Below are positions 7,202 through 16,164 of a stretch of 64,000 nucleotides of DNA, piece after piece. Position 1 is the first letter of the stretch, and every line of letters begins with the position of its first letter. The translations under genes were made by a program, and so were the position numbers. The stretch lies in assembly GCA_035308365.1 (NCBI GenBank), contig DATGGU010000064.1:22549-86548 (forward strand), read 5' to 3'. Source of the DNA: PALSA-505 sp035308365 (GTDB lineage Bacteria; Actinomycetota; Actinomycetes; Streptosporangiales; Streptosporangiaceae). The notes under the pieces are model-generated. The model worked only from the letters and a program-made list of their open reading frames with translations, made no database searches and was not told where the DNA came from.

Positions 7202-8773
7202 TCAGCCAGTAGTGCGCAGCCACTGCCGGAGTTGCTTACGGTCCAGCTTGCCGACGCTGGTCAGCGGGACGGCAGGCACGATCTTGACCTCGCGCGGGTA
7301 CTTGGTGGCCGACAGGTGTGCCTTGGCGTGCTCGATGAGTTCCTCCGGGGTCGCGCTCGCGCCAGGCCGCAGCGCGGCGAAGGCGACCACCTCCTCGCCG
7401 AGCCGCGGGTCGGGGCGGCCCACCACCCCGGCCTGGGCCACGGCCGGATGGGCGAGCAGGACGTCCTCGATGTCCCGCGGGTAGACGTTGAACCCGCCGC
7501 GGATGATCAGGTCCTTCTTCCGGTCCACCACGTACAGGTAGCCGTCGGTGTCCAGGTGGCCGATGTCGCCGGTGTGCAGCCAGCCGCCGATGAGGGCCGC
7601 CGCGCTCGCGTCCGGGGCATGCCAGTAACCGGACAGCACGCCCGGTGACCGGACGCAGATCTCGCCGTCCTGGCCGGCCGGCAGCACGTTCCCCGCGTCG
7701 TCCTGGATGGTCACCTCACAGCCGGGGACGGGCATGCCCACGCTGCCCACCCGGCGGGCGCCCAGTGGGTTGGACGAGATGATCGACGCCGACTCGGTGC
7801 ACCCGTAGCCCTCGTAGATGATGGCGCCCGGCACCCGCCGCTCGAACTCCTCCCTGACCTCGGCGGCCAGCGGGGCCGCCCCCGAGGACACCGCGGCGAG
7901 CGCGGACAGGTCGGCCTGCTCCAGCGGCTGGGCCAGCAGCATCTGGATCATCGACGGCACCAGCGTGCTGCGCTGCACCCGGTGCCGCTCGGCAAGCTCC
8001 AGCCAGCCGGCCGGGTCGAACCAGCGCATCAGGATCGACGTGCCCGGCTCGCTCTCGTGCATGGCGACGCAGGTGACCAGCAGGCCATAGGCATGCGCCA
8101 GCGGCAGCGGCATCAGCGTGCTGGTCAGCCCGGACCCCTCGGAGGCCTGCCGGGTGGATGACCCGCACCAGTACAGGTTGGCGTGGGTGAGCGGTACGCC
8201 CTTGGACCGGCCGGTGGTCCCGCCGGTGTACAGCAGCGCCGCCAGATCCTCATCGGCCCGGTCCACGATCGATCCCGGCCCGGCCGTCTCGACCTCGCCG
8301 AAGCCGAGCACCCGCACCCCGTCCTGGCCGGATGCGGCCGGGGGGTCGCCGGTCACCACGACGAACCGGACGCTGTCCACACCGCCAGCCGTGCCCTTTC
8401 CGCCGGATGGACGTCCTATGGCGGCCTGAACCTTGGGCAGGAACTCGGCCGTGGTCACGATGCCGACCGCTCCGGAGTCAGCCAGCGCGTGCCGCAGCTC
8501 GTCCTCGCTGACCAGGAAGATCAGTGGTGTCACCACCGCCCCGGCGCGCCAGAGCGCGTTGTAGGTGATGAGAACCTCGGGGCAGTTGGCCATCAGCACG
8601 ACCACCCGGTCGCCCGGCCGCACGCCCAGCCCGGCCAGCCCGGTGGCGAAGCGCGATGCCCGGCCGGCCATCCCGGCCCGGGTGTACCACGTCCCCTCGA
8701 AGAACAGCGACTTTCCATCGCCGTGCCGGTCGAGATGCCGCTCCGCCTGCCTGGCCAGGTTCTGGTTGCCCAC
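7202..8773 (-). CDS. Acyl-CoA ligase (AMP-binding, ANL superfamily)
   Basis: This 523-residue enzyme has all ANL core motifs: the phosphate loop LLYTGGTTGRSKGVPLTH (about 184-201), YEGYGCTES (about 320), TGDIGHLDTDGYLYVVDRKKDLIIRGGFNVYP (about 395-427) and the catalytic lysine in TSVGKLDRKQL (about 511). Length and motifs fit long-chain or aromatic acyl-CoA synthetases. The phrase GGFNVYPRDIED is typical of fatty-acid and cyclohexanecarboxylate-type ligases, but the substrate is not predictable. It stands alone, convergent with alc and divergent from the DUF4037 gene. The 7-bp inverted repeat at 8817-8834 lies in its upstream region. Confidence 0.93.
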   Translation of the reverse strand: MGNQNLARQAERHLDRHGDGKSLFFEGTWYTRAGMAGRASRFATGLAGLGVRPGDRVVVLMANCPEVLITYNALWRAGAVVTPLIFLVSEDELRHALADSGAVGIVTTAEFLPKVQAAIGRPSGGKGTAGGVDSVRFVVVTGDPPAASGQDGVRVLGFGEVETAGPGSIVDRADEDLAALLYTGGTTGRSKGVPLTHANLYWCGSSTRQASEGSGLTSTLMPLPLAHAYGLLVTCVAMHESEPGTSILMRWFDPAGWLELAERHRVQRSTLVPSMIQMLLAQPLEQADLSALAAVSSGAAPLAAEVREEFERRVPGAIIYEGYGCTESASIISSNPLGARRVGSVGMPVPGCEVTIQDDAGNVLPAGQDGEICVRSPGVLSGYWHAPDASAAALIGGWLHTGDIGHLDTDGYLYVVDRKKDLIIRGGFNVYPRDIEDVLLAHPAVAQAGVVGRPDPRLGEEVVAFAALRPGASATPEELIEHAKAHLSATKYPREVKIVPAVPLTSVGKLDRKQLRQWLRTTG

Positions 8774-8816
8774 CGGAAAATCCTAAGCCCGGCCACCTTG
8801 ATCACCGCCACCGGTG

Positions 8817-8834
8817 TTTCAGCCACCGCTGAAA
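8817..8834. promoter_or_regulatory. Inverted repeat in divergent promoter region
   Basis: TTTCAGC-CACC-GCTGAAA is a perfect 7-bp inverted repeat in the 164-bp gap between the acyl-CoA ligase (minus) and the DUF4037 gene (plus). Its place between divergent starts fits an operator. The 4-nt loop would also allow an RNA hairpin. No regulator gene is next to it. Confidence 0.4.
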
Positions 8835-8937
8835 TCGTGTGCCCTGGGCGTGACCTTGCCGGAGTATCACAGACGATGGCTGGCACGGTGTTGTTAATGG
8901 CTGGCATGGCCCGGCCTGGTCTGGTCGGCTGGTCCTT

Positions 8938-10005
8938 GTGAATGACACTGTTCCGTCCGGGCGTGAGCTGGCCCGGCTCTTTCATGACGATGCGGTGGCG
9001 CCGTTGCTGGCGCGGGCGATGCCCCGGCTGCGCTACGCGGCCGGCCGGCTTGGCTCGGGATCGGACGTGCTCGGGCTCGACGACGCGATGAGCCGCGATC
9101 ACGACTGGGGTTGCCGGCTGACGCTGCTGGTGGACGGACCCGACCGTGACGCGGTACCGCAGGTCCGTGAGCTGCTCGAACGCGAGCTGCCCGAGTCCTG
9201 GAAGGGCTGGCCGGTACGGTTTCCGGTGACCTGGGACACGTCGCTGTCACACAAGGTGGAGGTCGCGACCGTCGGCGATTTCGCCGCCAGCCGGCTGGGC
9301 GCGGACCCCACCGCCGGGCTGGCGGTGCCGGACTGGCTGATCCTGACCGGCCAAAGCGTGCTCGAGGTGATCGCCGGGCCGGTCTTCACCGACCAGATCC
9401 GTGAGCTGGCGCCGGCCCGGGCGCTGCTAGCCTGGTATCCCGCCGACGTCGGACGCTACGTCATCGCCTGTGGCTGGCAGAAGATCTGCCAGGAGATGCC
9501 GATGGCCGGCCGGATCGCCGACCGTGGTGACGAACTCGGTTCCCGGCTGCTGAGCGCCCGGCTGGCCGATGACATGATGTGGCTGGCCTTCGCGCTGTCC
9601 CGGCGCTGGCCGCCGTATCCGAAGTGGCGGGGCACCGTGTTCCGGGAGCTTCCGGTCGCGGCGGATCTGGCCGGCCCACTGGCCACGGCCGTCACGGCGC
9701 CCGGCTGGCGGGAGCGGGAATGTGGTCTTGCCAGCGCGTGTGAGGTGCTGCTGAGCCTGCAGCGCGCACGCGGCCTGCCCGGTCCCACGGCTGCCGTGAC
9801 GGCATTTTGGGATCGGCCCTACCGCACCGTTGACGAGGCCGTTCCCAGAGCCTTGCTGGCGGACATCTCCGATCCGCAGGTCGCCAGCCTGCCGCCGGGG
9901 ATCGGATCGATCGAACAATGGGCCGGCAATGTCGACCTGCTCGCCCACCCCAGCCGCAGGAGGGCCCTGCGAACCACCTACCACACCTGGGCCAGCCCCA
10001 GGTGA
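8938..10005 (+). CDS. DUF4037 domain protein (nucleotidyltransferase-like)
   Basis: This 355-residue protein starts at a GTG. The N-terminal third has a nucleotidyltransferase-fold signature: GSGSDVLGLDDAMSRDHDWG (about 40-59), with SRDHDWG typical of DUF4037. The substrate-handling helical region follows, with WYPADVGRYVIACGWQKICQEMPMAGRI around 165-192. DUF4037 proteins are widespread in actinobacteria and have no settled function. A nucleotidyl-transfer role is inferred from the fold only. The gene is alone on its strand and no ribosome site is convincing upstream of the GTG. Confidence 0.8.
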   Translation: MNDTVPSGRELARLFHDDAVAPLLARAMPRLRYAAGRLGSGSDVLGLDDAMSRDHDWGCRLTLLVDGPDRDAVPQVRELLERELPESWKGWPVRFPVTWDTSLSHKVEVATVGDFAASRLGADPTAGLAVPDWLILTGQSVLEVIAGPVFTDQIRELAPARALLAWYPADVGRYVIACGWQKICQEMPMAGRIADRGDELGSRLLSARLADDMMWLAFALSRRWPPYPKWRGTVFRELPVAADLAGPLATAVTAPGWRERECGLASACEVLLSLQRARGLPGPTAAVTAFWDRPYRTVDEAVPRALLADISDPQVASLPPGIGSIEQWAGNVDLLAHPSRRRALRTTYHTWASPR

Positions 10006-10168
10006 GCCGGCGCCGCCCGGGGGGTCATGCCCTGTCTGCGCGCACAGGTATTGCCGGGGCCTGCTGGCCGCATGAAGTTTTGTGTTCACAATCCCGGACA
10101 GCGGGCAGTACCGGTGAATTGGGCCTTCAACGATCTGGCCCAGGGAAGGTAGTCAGGAGGAAGAAACG

Positions 10169-10939
10169 ATGTCCGCAACTGGAGTGGGCAGGCCCAAGAG
10201 GTTAGTGGTCCTGGGCATGCTGCCCGCCGCATTCAGCCTGGTGCTCGCCATCGGGGTCCCTGCCGCCCGGGCAGCGGCCTTTCCGGGTTTTGACGACCAG
10301 GCCTCGCAGTTCAAGATCTTCTGGGACTGCTCCTCATCCCCCTGCCCGCAAAACGGCTCGGTGACCGATGTCCCGTCGCCGAGCGAGGACGGCGACGCGC
10401 TGAATATCAACTATGCGAGCGGCAATCAGTCCTATGAGGGCCTGGATGCCTACATCCCGCTCGGGACCGACGCGTCGGCCCTGCGCTATCAGGTCAATTA
10501 CGACTTCTACTTCCCGAACCGGACGCCGGTCCAGGCGCTGGAGTTCTGCATGAACAACTACTTCGGTGGCAAGCGCTACCAGTGGTGCATGCAATGGGAG
10601 AACATCGGGACCGGCGCCCCGCAATGGCGGATCTGGGGTGGCGCCGACAGCGGCGTGAAATGGAAGTCCATCGGCATCTCCGATAACAACATCAACCCCG
10701 GGACCTGGTACACGCTCACGATCGACGGCAACATCATTGGCGGCCAGGTGCACTACCTGGACTTCATCATCCATGGGACGACGCACTCGCTGACCCAGTA
10801 CACGTTCCCGCCCGATTCGTCGAGCGGGCCGGGGCTGGTGGCCGCCGTCCAGGTCGACGGGGACTCCCACGCCGATCCCTACCACCTCTACATCGACAAC
10901 GCCCATTACTACTGGAGCAACACGGCGAAGAGAAGCTGA
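10169..10939 (+). CDS. Secreted protein of unknown function
   Basis: This 256-residue protein has a Sec signal peptide: a basic start RPKRLVVLGM, hydrophobic core to about residue 30, and cleavage near ARAAA-FPG at 35-37. GGAGGAAG ends 5 nt before the ATG, so the start is firm. The mature part is rich in Trp, Tyr and Asn, with four Cys (C53-C59 as DCSSSPC; C129 and C140 around MNNYFGGKRYQWC) that could form two disulfides. The many short aromatic strands suggest a beta-sandwich of the lectin or carbohydrate-binding kind, which is an inference. It is not recognised as any named family, and no neighbour explains it. Confidence 0.75.
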   Translation: MSATGVGRPKRLVVLGMLPAAFSLVLAIGVPAARAAAFPGFDDQASQFKIFWDCSSSPCPQNGSVTDVPSPSEDGDALNINYASGNQSYEGLDAYIPLGTDASALRYQVNYDFYFPNRTPVQALEFCMNNYFGGKRYQWCMQWENIGTGAPQWRIWGGADSGVKWKSIGISDNNINPGTWYTLTIDGNIIGGQVHYLDFIIHGTTHSLTQYTFPPDSSSGPGLVAAVQVDGDSHADPYHLYIDNAHYYWSNTAKRS

Positions 10940-11019
10940 CGCTTCCGGGCGGCACCCGGCGAGGCGCGCCGAACTGAGATGAACGTCAGTGGCTGGAGGT
11001 GTGCTGGCGAGCCCGCTGA

Positions 11020-12210
11020 TTAACCGCGCGGTGGCAGGATCCGGCCGGTCACCTCGCCGAAGCCGATCCTGGCACCGTCCGGACCGGGCGCGGTGGCGCT
11101 GATGCTCACTTCGTCGCCGTCTTCCAGGAAGGTGCGGGTGGTGCCGTCGGGTAGCGTCAGGACGTCGCGGCCGCCCCAGCTCAGCTCGATCAGCGAGCCG
11201 CGCTGGTCTGGCCGTGGGCCGCTGACCGTGCCGGAGGCGAACAGGTCGCCGGGACGGACCGAGGCGCCGTTGACGGTCATGTGCGCGAGCATCTGTGCTG
11301 GGGTCCAGTACATGGTGGCGTATGGCGGGCTGGACACCAGGTGCCCGTTCAGCCGCACCTCCAGGGTCAGGTCCAGCCCCCACGGCGCAGCGCCGTCGTC
11401 GGCCAGGTAGGGCAGCAGTGGCTTGTCCCTGGGGGGCGGGGCGACCCTGGCGTGCGCCAGCGCGGCCAGCGGCACGATCCACGGCGACACCGAGGTGGCG
11501 AAGGACTTACCCAGGAACGGGCCCAGCGGCACGTACTCCCAGGCCTGCAGGTCCCGGGCCGACCAGTCGTTCACCAGGCAGACGCCGAAGACGTGGCCGG
11601 CGAATTCGCCGAGCGCGACCGGCTGGCCGAGCGTGGAGCCGGTGCCGACCACGAAACCAACCTCGGCCTCGATGTCGAGCCGCCGGGAGGGCCCGTAGGT
11701 GGGGGTGTCGTCGGCCGGTGCTTTGCGCTGGCCTCGTGGCCTGACCACCGGGGTGCCGGAGACCACCACGGTGCCTGAGCGGCCGTGGTAGCCGACCGGC
11801 AGGTGTTTCCAGTTGGGCATCAGCGGCTCAGCGCCGGGCCGGAAGAGCTGGCCGATGTTGCTGGCGTGGTGCTCGCTGGCGTAGAAGTCCACGTAGTCGC
11901 CGACCTCGGCCGGCAGCAGCAGGCTGACCTCGGCCAGCGGGTGCAGCGCGGCCTCCGGCGGCCCGGGCTCCCCGGCGAGCAGTGAGATGAGCTGCTGCCT
12001 GACTTCGCGCCAGCGGGCTGGCCCCTGAGCCAGGAATGGATTCAGCGCCGGCCCGGCGAAGACCGGGTCGCCGAGCGCGGCAGCGAGGTCGAGCACCTGG
12101 CCGCCGATCCGCACCCCGGCCCTGGGCGGGCCGCCGGCCGGGGCGAACACACCATAGGGCAGGTTGGCCAGCCCGAACGCCGAATCCGCGGGGATCTCCA
12201 CCCGGGCCAT
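11020..12210 (-). CDS. fahA: Fumarylacetoacetase
   Basis: This 396-residue protein is full length for fumarylacetoacetate hydrolase, the last step of tyrosine/homogentisate degradation to fumarate and acetoacetate. Visible family motifs are DYVDFYASEHHASNIG (about 110-125, metal Asp and catalytic His), PVGYHGRSGTVVVSGTPV (about 137-154), DIEAEVGFVVG (metal Glu residues), VCLVNDWSARDLQAWEYVPLGPF, and the terminal GFGEVTGRILP. The ATG at 12210 overlaps the stop of the upstream gene by one base (TGATG). Other homogentisate-pathway genes are not in the window. Confidence 0.95.
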   Translation of the reverse strand: MARVEIPADSAFGLANLPYGVFAPAGGPPRAGVRIGGQVLDLAAALGDPVFAGPALNPFLAQGPARWREVRQQLISLLAGEPGPPEAALHPLAEVSLLLPAEVGDYVDFYASEHHASNIGQLFRPGAEPLMPNWKHLPVGYHGRSGTVVVSGTPVVRPRGQRKAPADDTPTYGPSRRLDIEAEVGFVVGTGSTLGQPVALGEFAGHVFGVCLVNDWSARDLQAWEYVPLGPFLGKSFATSVSPWIVPLAALAHARVAPPPRDKPLLPYLADDGAAPWGLDLTLEVRLNGHLVSSPPYATMYWTPAQMLAHMTVNGASVRPGDLFASGTVSGPRPDQRGSLIELSWGGRDVLTLPDGTTRTFLEDGDEVSISATAPGPDGARIGFGEVTGRILPPRG

Positions 12211-13052
12211 CAGGCGGCCGCCCTTGTGGGCAGCAGGCCCAGCCGGATGAGGTCGTCGCGCGGGCCGGTCACGCTGCAGGTGCCGAAGGAGGTGAAGCTG
12301 GCCCGGGCGGCGGCCAGCCGCCCGGGTCCCAGCCCGGCCACCTGACCCGCGACCGCGGCGTCCCGCCGGGCGAGCAGCGCGGCCAGCTCTTCGGGCGCCG
12401 CGCCGCGCAGCGCGGCCTCGGTAGCCAGCAGCACGTTGAGGAAGCCGTGCTGCTCCAGGTCGCCATCGGTGTGCCGGATCGCGTGGTGCAGCCCGGCGGT
12501 GCACTTGAAGGCCAGCCCGCGCGCGACCGCCCCGGTCAGCGTTCTGGCCAGTTCGGCCTCGCTGGGGTGGGCCTGGGGCACCAGGCCGCCGGTGCGGAAC
12601 TTGGCCCGGTACCGTGAGCTGGCCAGCGCGTCCAGCACGGTAACGCCGCGCTCGTCGCGGGGCACCTCGACATAGCCGGTGACGCTGTCCGGCAGGGCGG
12701 CATCCAGCGCGGCCAGCAGCTCACCAATCCCGGCGCCGGCCGCCAGCGGCGTCTCCACCGCAGCCAAAGTCACCGTGTCCAGCGCGGCTGCCGCGGCGAC
12801 GGCAGGGGACACCGCGGCGGGCTCACCCGGCAGTGTCACGCTGACCGCCAGCGGGGCTGTGCCCGGCTCCAGCAGCGGCGCCAGCCCACCCAGCGCGGCA
12901 GCGGGCAGCACCAGCGGCCCGACCAGCTCGGCATATGCGCTGTGCCGGTGGCCGTAGTGGGCGGTCACCGCGTCAGCCAGCGGCAGGTTTCCCGGCGGGA
13001 AGACGGCCGCGTCATCCAGCAGGGCCGTGAAGGCTCGCAAGGCTTCGGTCAA
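12210..13052 (-). CDS. Conserved protein of unknown function, partner of fumarylacetoacetase
   Basis: A protein of about 280 residues. The TTG at 13052 is preferred because an AGGAGG lies 7 nt upstream, while the ATG at 13082 leaves that ribosome site inside the gene. It is Ala/Leu-rich with alternating strands and helices. Recognisable stretches are FTALLDDAAVFPPGNLPLADAV near the N-terminus, YRAKFRTGG and RGLAFKCTAGLHHA in the middle, and FTSFGTCSVTGPRDDL near the end. The regular alternation could be a TIM-like barrel, but that is only an impression. Its one-base overlap with fahA implies co-expression and a role near aromatic amino acid catabolism. Confidence 0.7.
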   Translation of the reverse strand: MTEALRAFTALLDDAAVFPPGNLPLADAVTAHYGHRHSAYAELVGPLVLPAAALGGLAPLLEPGTAPLAVSVTLPGEPAAVSPAVAAAAALDTVTLAAVETPLAAGAGIGELLAALDAALPDSVTGYVEVPRDERGVTVLDALASSRYRAKFRTGGLVPQAHPSEAELARTLTGAVARGLAFKCTAGLHHAIRHTDGDLEQHGFLNVLLATEAALRGAAPEELAALLARRDAAVAGQVAGLGPGRLAAARASFTSFGTCSVTGPRDDLIRLGLLPTRAAA

Positions 13053-13260
13053 TGCTCTTCCTCCTTTACGGCCATCACACACCTACCGGTCCAGCCGCCC
13101 TGCACCGGCCCGGCCCGGCTCACCGGCCACTGCCCGCGCCCCGCGGCGGTAGCACTCACTCCCACCGCGGGCGGCCTGCGCGATCACCGTCATTGAGGAA
13201 CGTGACGGGGATGGACAGCCTTCTGGCTGAGCCCGGGTTCAGTCAAGCACCGAGAGATCT

Positions 13261-16059
13261 TCAACCCGAGACGATCGGGAGGCTGACCGCATTCGATTCT
13301 CCCCCCACCGTGGTCACCTGCAGCGCGGCGGTCGTTCCCGGAACGACGTGGTAGGTGTCACCGCCCGGGCCGCTCGGCGTGGGGACCTGGAAGACGATCC
13401 GCTGATCGGCCCACTGCAGGACCCGCAAGGTGGGGATCGTTCCCGGCGCGCTCCACGTGATGCCCTGGTCGGTGAGCTGCAGCGCGCTCGACGTCCCCTG
13501 GGACCGGCCGAAGCCCGACCCTTCGACCGTTACGATCTCGCCGGCGGCGGCCCTTCTCGCCGACAGGCGGGAGATACCCGGCGGCCCGAGTTCCCGGACG
13601 GCCGCCAGCTCGCGCTGGCCCGTCGTGGCGTCGGTATAGGCGGCGCGGACGGCCAGGGCCGCCGTGACGGTGCGGGACCGGCCCCGAGGGGCGGTAAGGC
13701 GCCACCGCCCTGTGACGGTCGTGCCGGCGGCCACGCTGGCCGCGGCCGGCGAGCCGAGCGGGGTAACCCGCCAGCCGTGCGGTGCCTCGACGGCCAGCCG
13801 CAGGCCGCGGACGGCACCTGGGCCACTGTCGCCGAATGTGGCGGTGACCGTCGTCGAGCCGCCGGCGCCGACGTGGATGGCCGAGGCCGGGTCGGCGCGC
13901 AGCGATGTCGCGGCCGGCGTGAGCTGGAGGTGCCGGAGGCGGACCGTCACGGACGGGGTTCCAGGAGCGATCGTGACGGTCCCAGCGGCCTCGTTCACCT
14001 GGCCGGTGGAGGTCCCGGCGATGTTGTTGACGAAGGCCGGCAGGTCGAAGACGACCGGCCCGGATGGGGTGCCGTTGAGGCTGAGGCTGACCGCGTGGCC
14101 CGTCGAGGCGATGTGCAGGCCCAGCCGGTGGCCGTCGGTGACCGGGAAGTTCGACACGTTGATCGACTTGCCCGGGGCCAGCCAGCTGTTGGGGACTCCC
14201 CGCCCGGCAATCAGCGTCCCGTTCGCCATCTGAGAGGCCAGGGAGTCGAGCAGGCCCTGCGCGGCGAGCGAGATACCCCATGAGTGCGGTGATGCGCCGC
14301 CGGCCGAGGACGGATGGTTGCCGATCCACGGCGTCGTATCGGCCGGTGCCGCCGATCCCTCCCACCACGCATAAGGGCCGGACTGGTCGTTGGCGAGCAT
14401 GAACTCGTTCGCCAGGATCGACTCGTCCCGGTAGCGCGTGCTGCCGATTCCCCATGCCCCGTAGCCCGCGTTGTAGGTGGTCGAGTAGAAACCTTCGCCC
14501 GGGTAACCGCCGAAGGTGGTGGGCGGTACCACGCCTGCGGTCCCGGCGAATCCGTGGCTCAGGGTGCTGTCGAGCCATGCGGCCATGCTCCGCCCCGCCA
14601 GACCGGACACCTTGGCGCCCATCAGGTAGCCGTGCCACGCCTCGTTGGTGTAGACGCCGGGCGCGGCCCAGTTCCCGTCCAGCGGGTCGGCGCAGCGGTT
14701 GTAGCTGTTCGGCTCGACCATCGAGCACGGCAGGTAGTCCAGATGGTAGGTGGCCACGGTATGGGCGAGCGTGGCGTCCACCGCCTTTTGCAGGCTCGCA
14801 TACTCGTTCTCGCCCCAGCTGGCTTGCGCCTGGTTCCCGATCGCCTTCGCCAGGTAAACATACGACGCCAGGCCCAGCAAGGACTCGAAGTTGTCGCTGG
14901 TCCAGTAGCCGTTCGCGTCGATGTCGCTGGTCTCCTCCATTATCCCGCCGGGACCGGTACGGTCCGCGGCGGTCTGGTGCGCGGTGGCTTCGATGCTCGG
15001 CTGCTTCGCCGCACCCAGCGGCCCTGGCTTGGTGAAGTGCTGCTTCAGGAAGGCCAGGTCACCGGTCTTTTCCAGGTATATGGCCCACAGCCACGGGTAG
15101 GTCCACAGCCCGTCGGCGTATTGGCCGTTGGTGCCCACGACCGTGTCGACCTCGTTCAGCAGGGCATGGGCGCCGGAGAAGTCGCCCTCGTTGAACATAT
15201 TGGCGAGGATGCCGATCACGTCGTGCTCATACTCGGCGTGGTAGCCGTTGGTGCCCGTGTCGAGCTGATTCCCGCTGCGGTCGATCTGGGTGTAGATGAA
15301 GCCCGCCCTATAGGCGTCGGCAAGCTGGGGGTCAGGAAGTGAAAGCTGGGTGATCCCAGAGAGCCGGGCGTTCCAGAAAGCCCGCATGTGCGCGAAGTGC
15401 CCGGCCCAGCTGCCAGCGTGCTCCAATTGCGAAGCGGTGGGCCACGGATAGCTGTTCCCGAACCGGTCCGACGCGACGACGTAGTCGTGGTCGACGGTCC
15501 GGCCGGGCGGCACGGTGTTCGGCGCCTGGTTGAGCGGCAGCAGGCCCGGCGACGGCTCGGGGTTGACCCTCACCGGATGCGCCGTCGGGTTGTGCACGGC
15601 CACCTGGCTGTAGATCGCGACATAGGCGTGACCATCGAGCAAGACCCGGTCGCCGAAGTTGGTGATCGACACGTGCGCGCCCCGGTCGGTGAAGCCGGTC
15701 ACCAGGGCCGGCAAGTAGCCGCCGGCCTCGGTCCAGGTGGTCGGCGAGTAGTTGTACACGCCGTAGCCGTAGGTGGTGTCGATCCCATTCTGGACGTAGA
15801 AACTCCCGCCCAGGCACGCAACAGCGCCCTGGTCGTTCCCCAGCCACCCGATCGCGGACACGTCCACGGCCAGGCCGGTGGCCGGCTGGAACCCGGTATT
15901 GTCACCGGTCGAGCACGGGTACGGCGACCCGGCCGGCCCGGCCTGCCCTGTCACGCCGGAAGATTCAGCCGCGGCGCCGGCAGGCGCGCCGAGCAGCCCG
16001 GCTAGGGTCACTGCCGCCGCCAGCGCTCCCAGCGCCCCGCGCATCTGTCGTCTGTCCAT
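13261..16059 (-). CDS. Large secreted six-hairpin-type glycosidase with C-terminal beta domains
   Basis: A protein of about 932 residues. The start at 16059 is chosen because GGAGAG sits 5 nt upstream, and an in-frame ATG at 16095 lacks this. A signal peptide (MDRRQMRGALGALAAAVTLA, cleavage near AGAAAES) is followed by a long region rich in aromatic and Asp/Glu residues, resembling (alpha/alpha)6-toroid glycosidases (HAEYEHDVIGILANMFNEGD; GLWTYPWLWAIYLEKTGD; WTSDNFESLLGLASYVYLAKAI). A NEW3-like beta domain follows (about 720-825), and a C-terminal IPT/TIG-like domain (about 830-930, EIVTVEGSGFG). It probably acts outside the cell on plant or microbial polysaccharide. The sugar specificity cannot be read. 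Its promoter region contains two inverted repeats. Confidence 0.75.
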   Translation of the reverse strand: MDRRQMRGALGALAAAVTLAGLLGAPAGAAAESSGVTGQAGPAGSPYPCSTGDNTGFQPATGLAVDVSAIGWLGNDQGAVACLGGSFYVQNGIDTTYGYGVYNYSPTTWTEAGGYLPALVTGFTDRGAHVSITNFGDRVLLDGHAYVAIYSQVAVHNPTAHPVRVNPEPSPGLLPLNQAPNTVPPGRTVDHDYVVASDRFGNSYPWPTASQLEHAGSWAGHFAHMRAFWNARLSGITQLSLPDPQLADAYRAGFIYTQIDRSGNQLDTGTNGYHAEYEHDVIGILANMFNEGDFSGAHALLNEVDTVVGTNGQYADGLWTYPWLWAIYLEKTGDLAFLKQHFTKPGPLGAAKQPSIEATAHQTAADRTGPGGIMEETSDIDANGYWTSDNFESLLGLASYVYLAKAIGNQAQASWGENEYASLQKAVDATLAHTVATYHLDYLPCSMVEPNSYNRCADPLDGNWAAPGVYTNEAWHGYLMGAKVSGLAGRSMAAWLDSTLSHGFAGTAGVVPPTTFGGYPGEGFYSTTYNAGYGAWGIGSTRYRDESILANEFMLANDQSGPYAWWEGSAAPADTTPWIGNHPSSAGGASPHSWGISLAAQGLLDSLASQMANGTLIAGRGVPNSWLAPGKSINVSNFPVTDGHRLGLHIASTGHAVSLSLNGTPSGPVVFDLPAFVNNIAGTSTGQVNEAAGTVTIAPGTPSVTVRLRHLQLTPAATSLRADPASAIHVGAGGSTTVTATFGDSGPGAVRGLRLAVEAPHGWRVTPLGSPAAASVAAGTTVTGRWRLTAPRGRSRTVTAALAVRAAYTDATTGQRELAAVRELGPPGISRLSARRAAAGEIVTVEGSGFGRSQGTSSALQLTDQGITWSAPGTIPTLRVLQWADQRIVFQVPTPSGPGGDTYHVVPGTTAALQVTTVGGESNAVSLPIVSG

Positions 16060-16107
16060 GTGCTCTCCAGCCGGGGAGAAGCGCCGCCACAGCACAGAAC
16101 TCGGGGC

Positions 16108-16144
16108 GTGGCGGCATGCGCCACAGTTCTATGTGAAATTTCAC
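16108..16144. promoter_or_regulatory. Two inverted repeats upstream of the secreted glycosidase
   Basis: GTGGCG-GCATG-CGCCAC (16108-16124) and the perfect 12-bp palindrome GTGAAATTTCAC (16133-16144) lie 50-85 bp upstream of the glycosidase ATG. An AT-rich palindrome in otherwise GC-rich DNA before a secreted sugar hydrolase fits a binding site for a GntR-, LacI- or ROK-type sugar regulator. No such regulator gene is in the window. Confidence 0.5.
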
Positions 16145-16164
16145 CACACCGCGCGGCGGATTTG

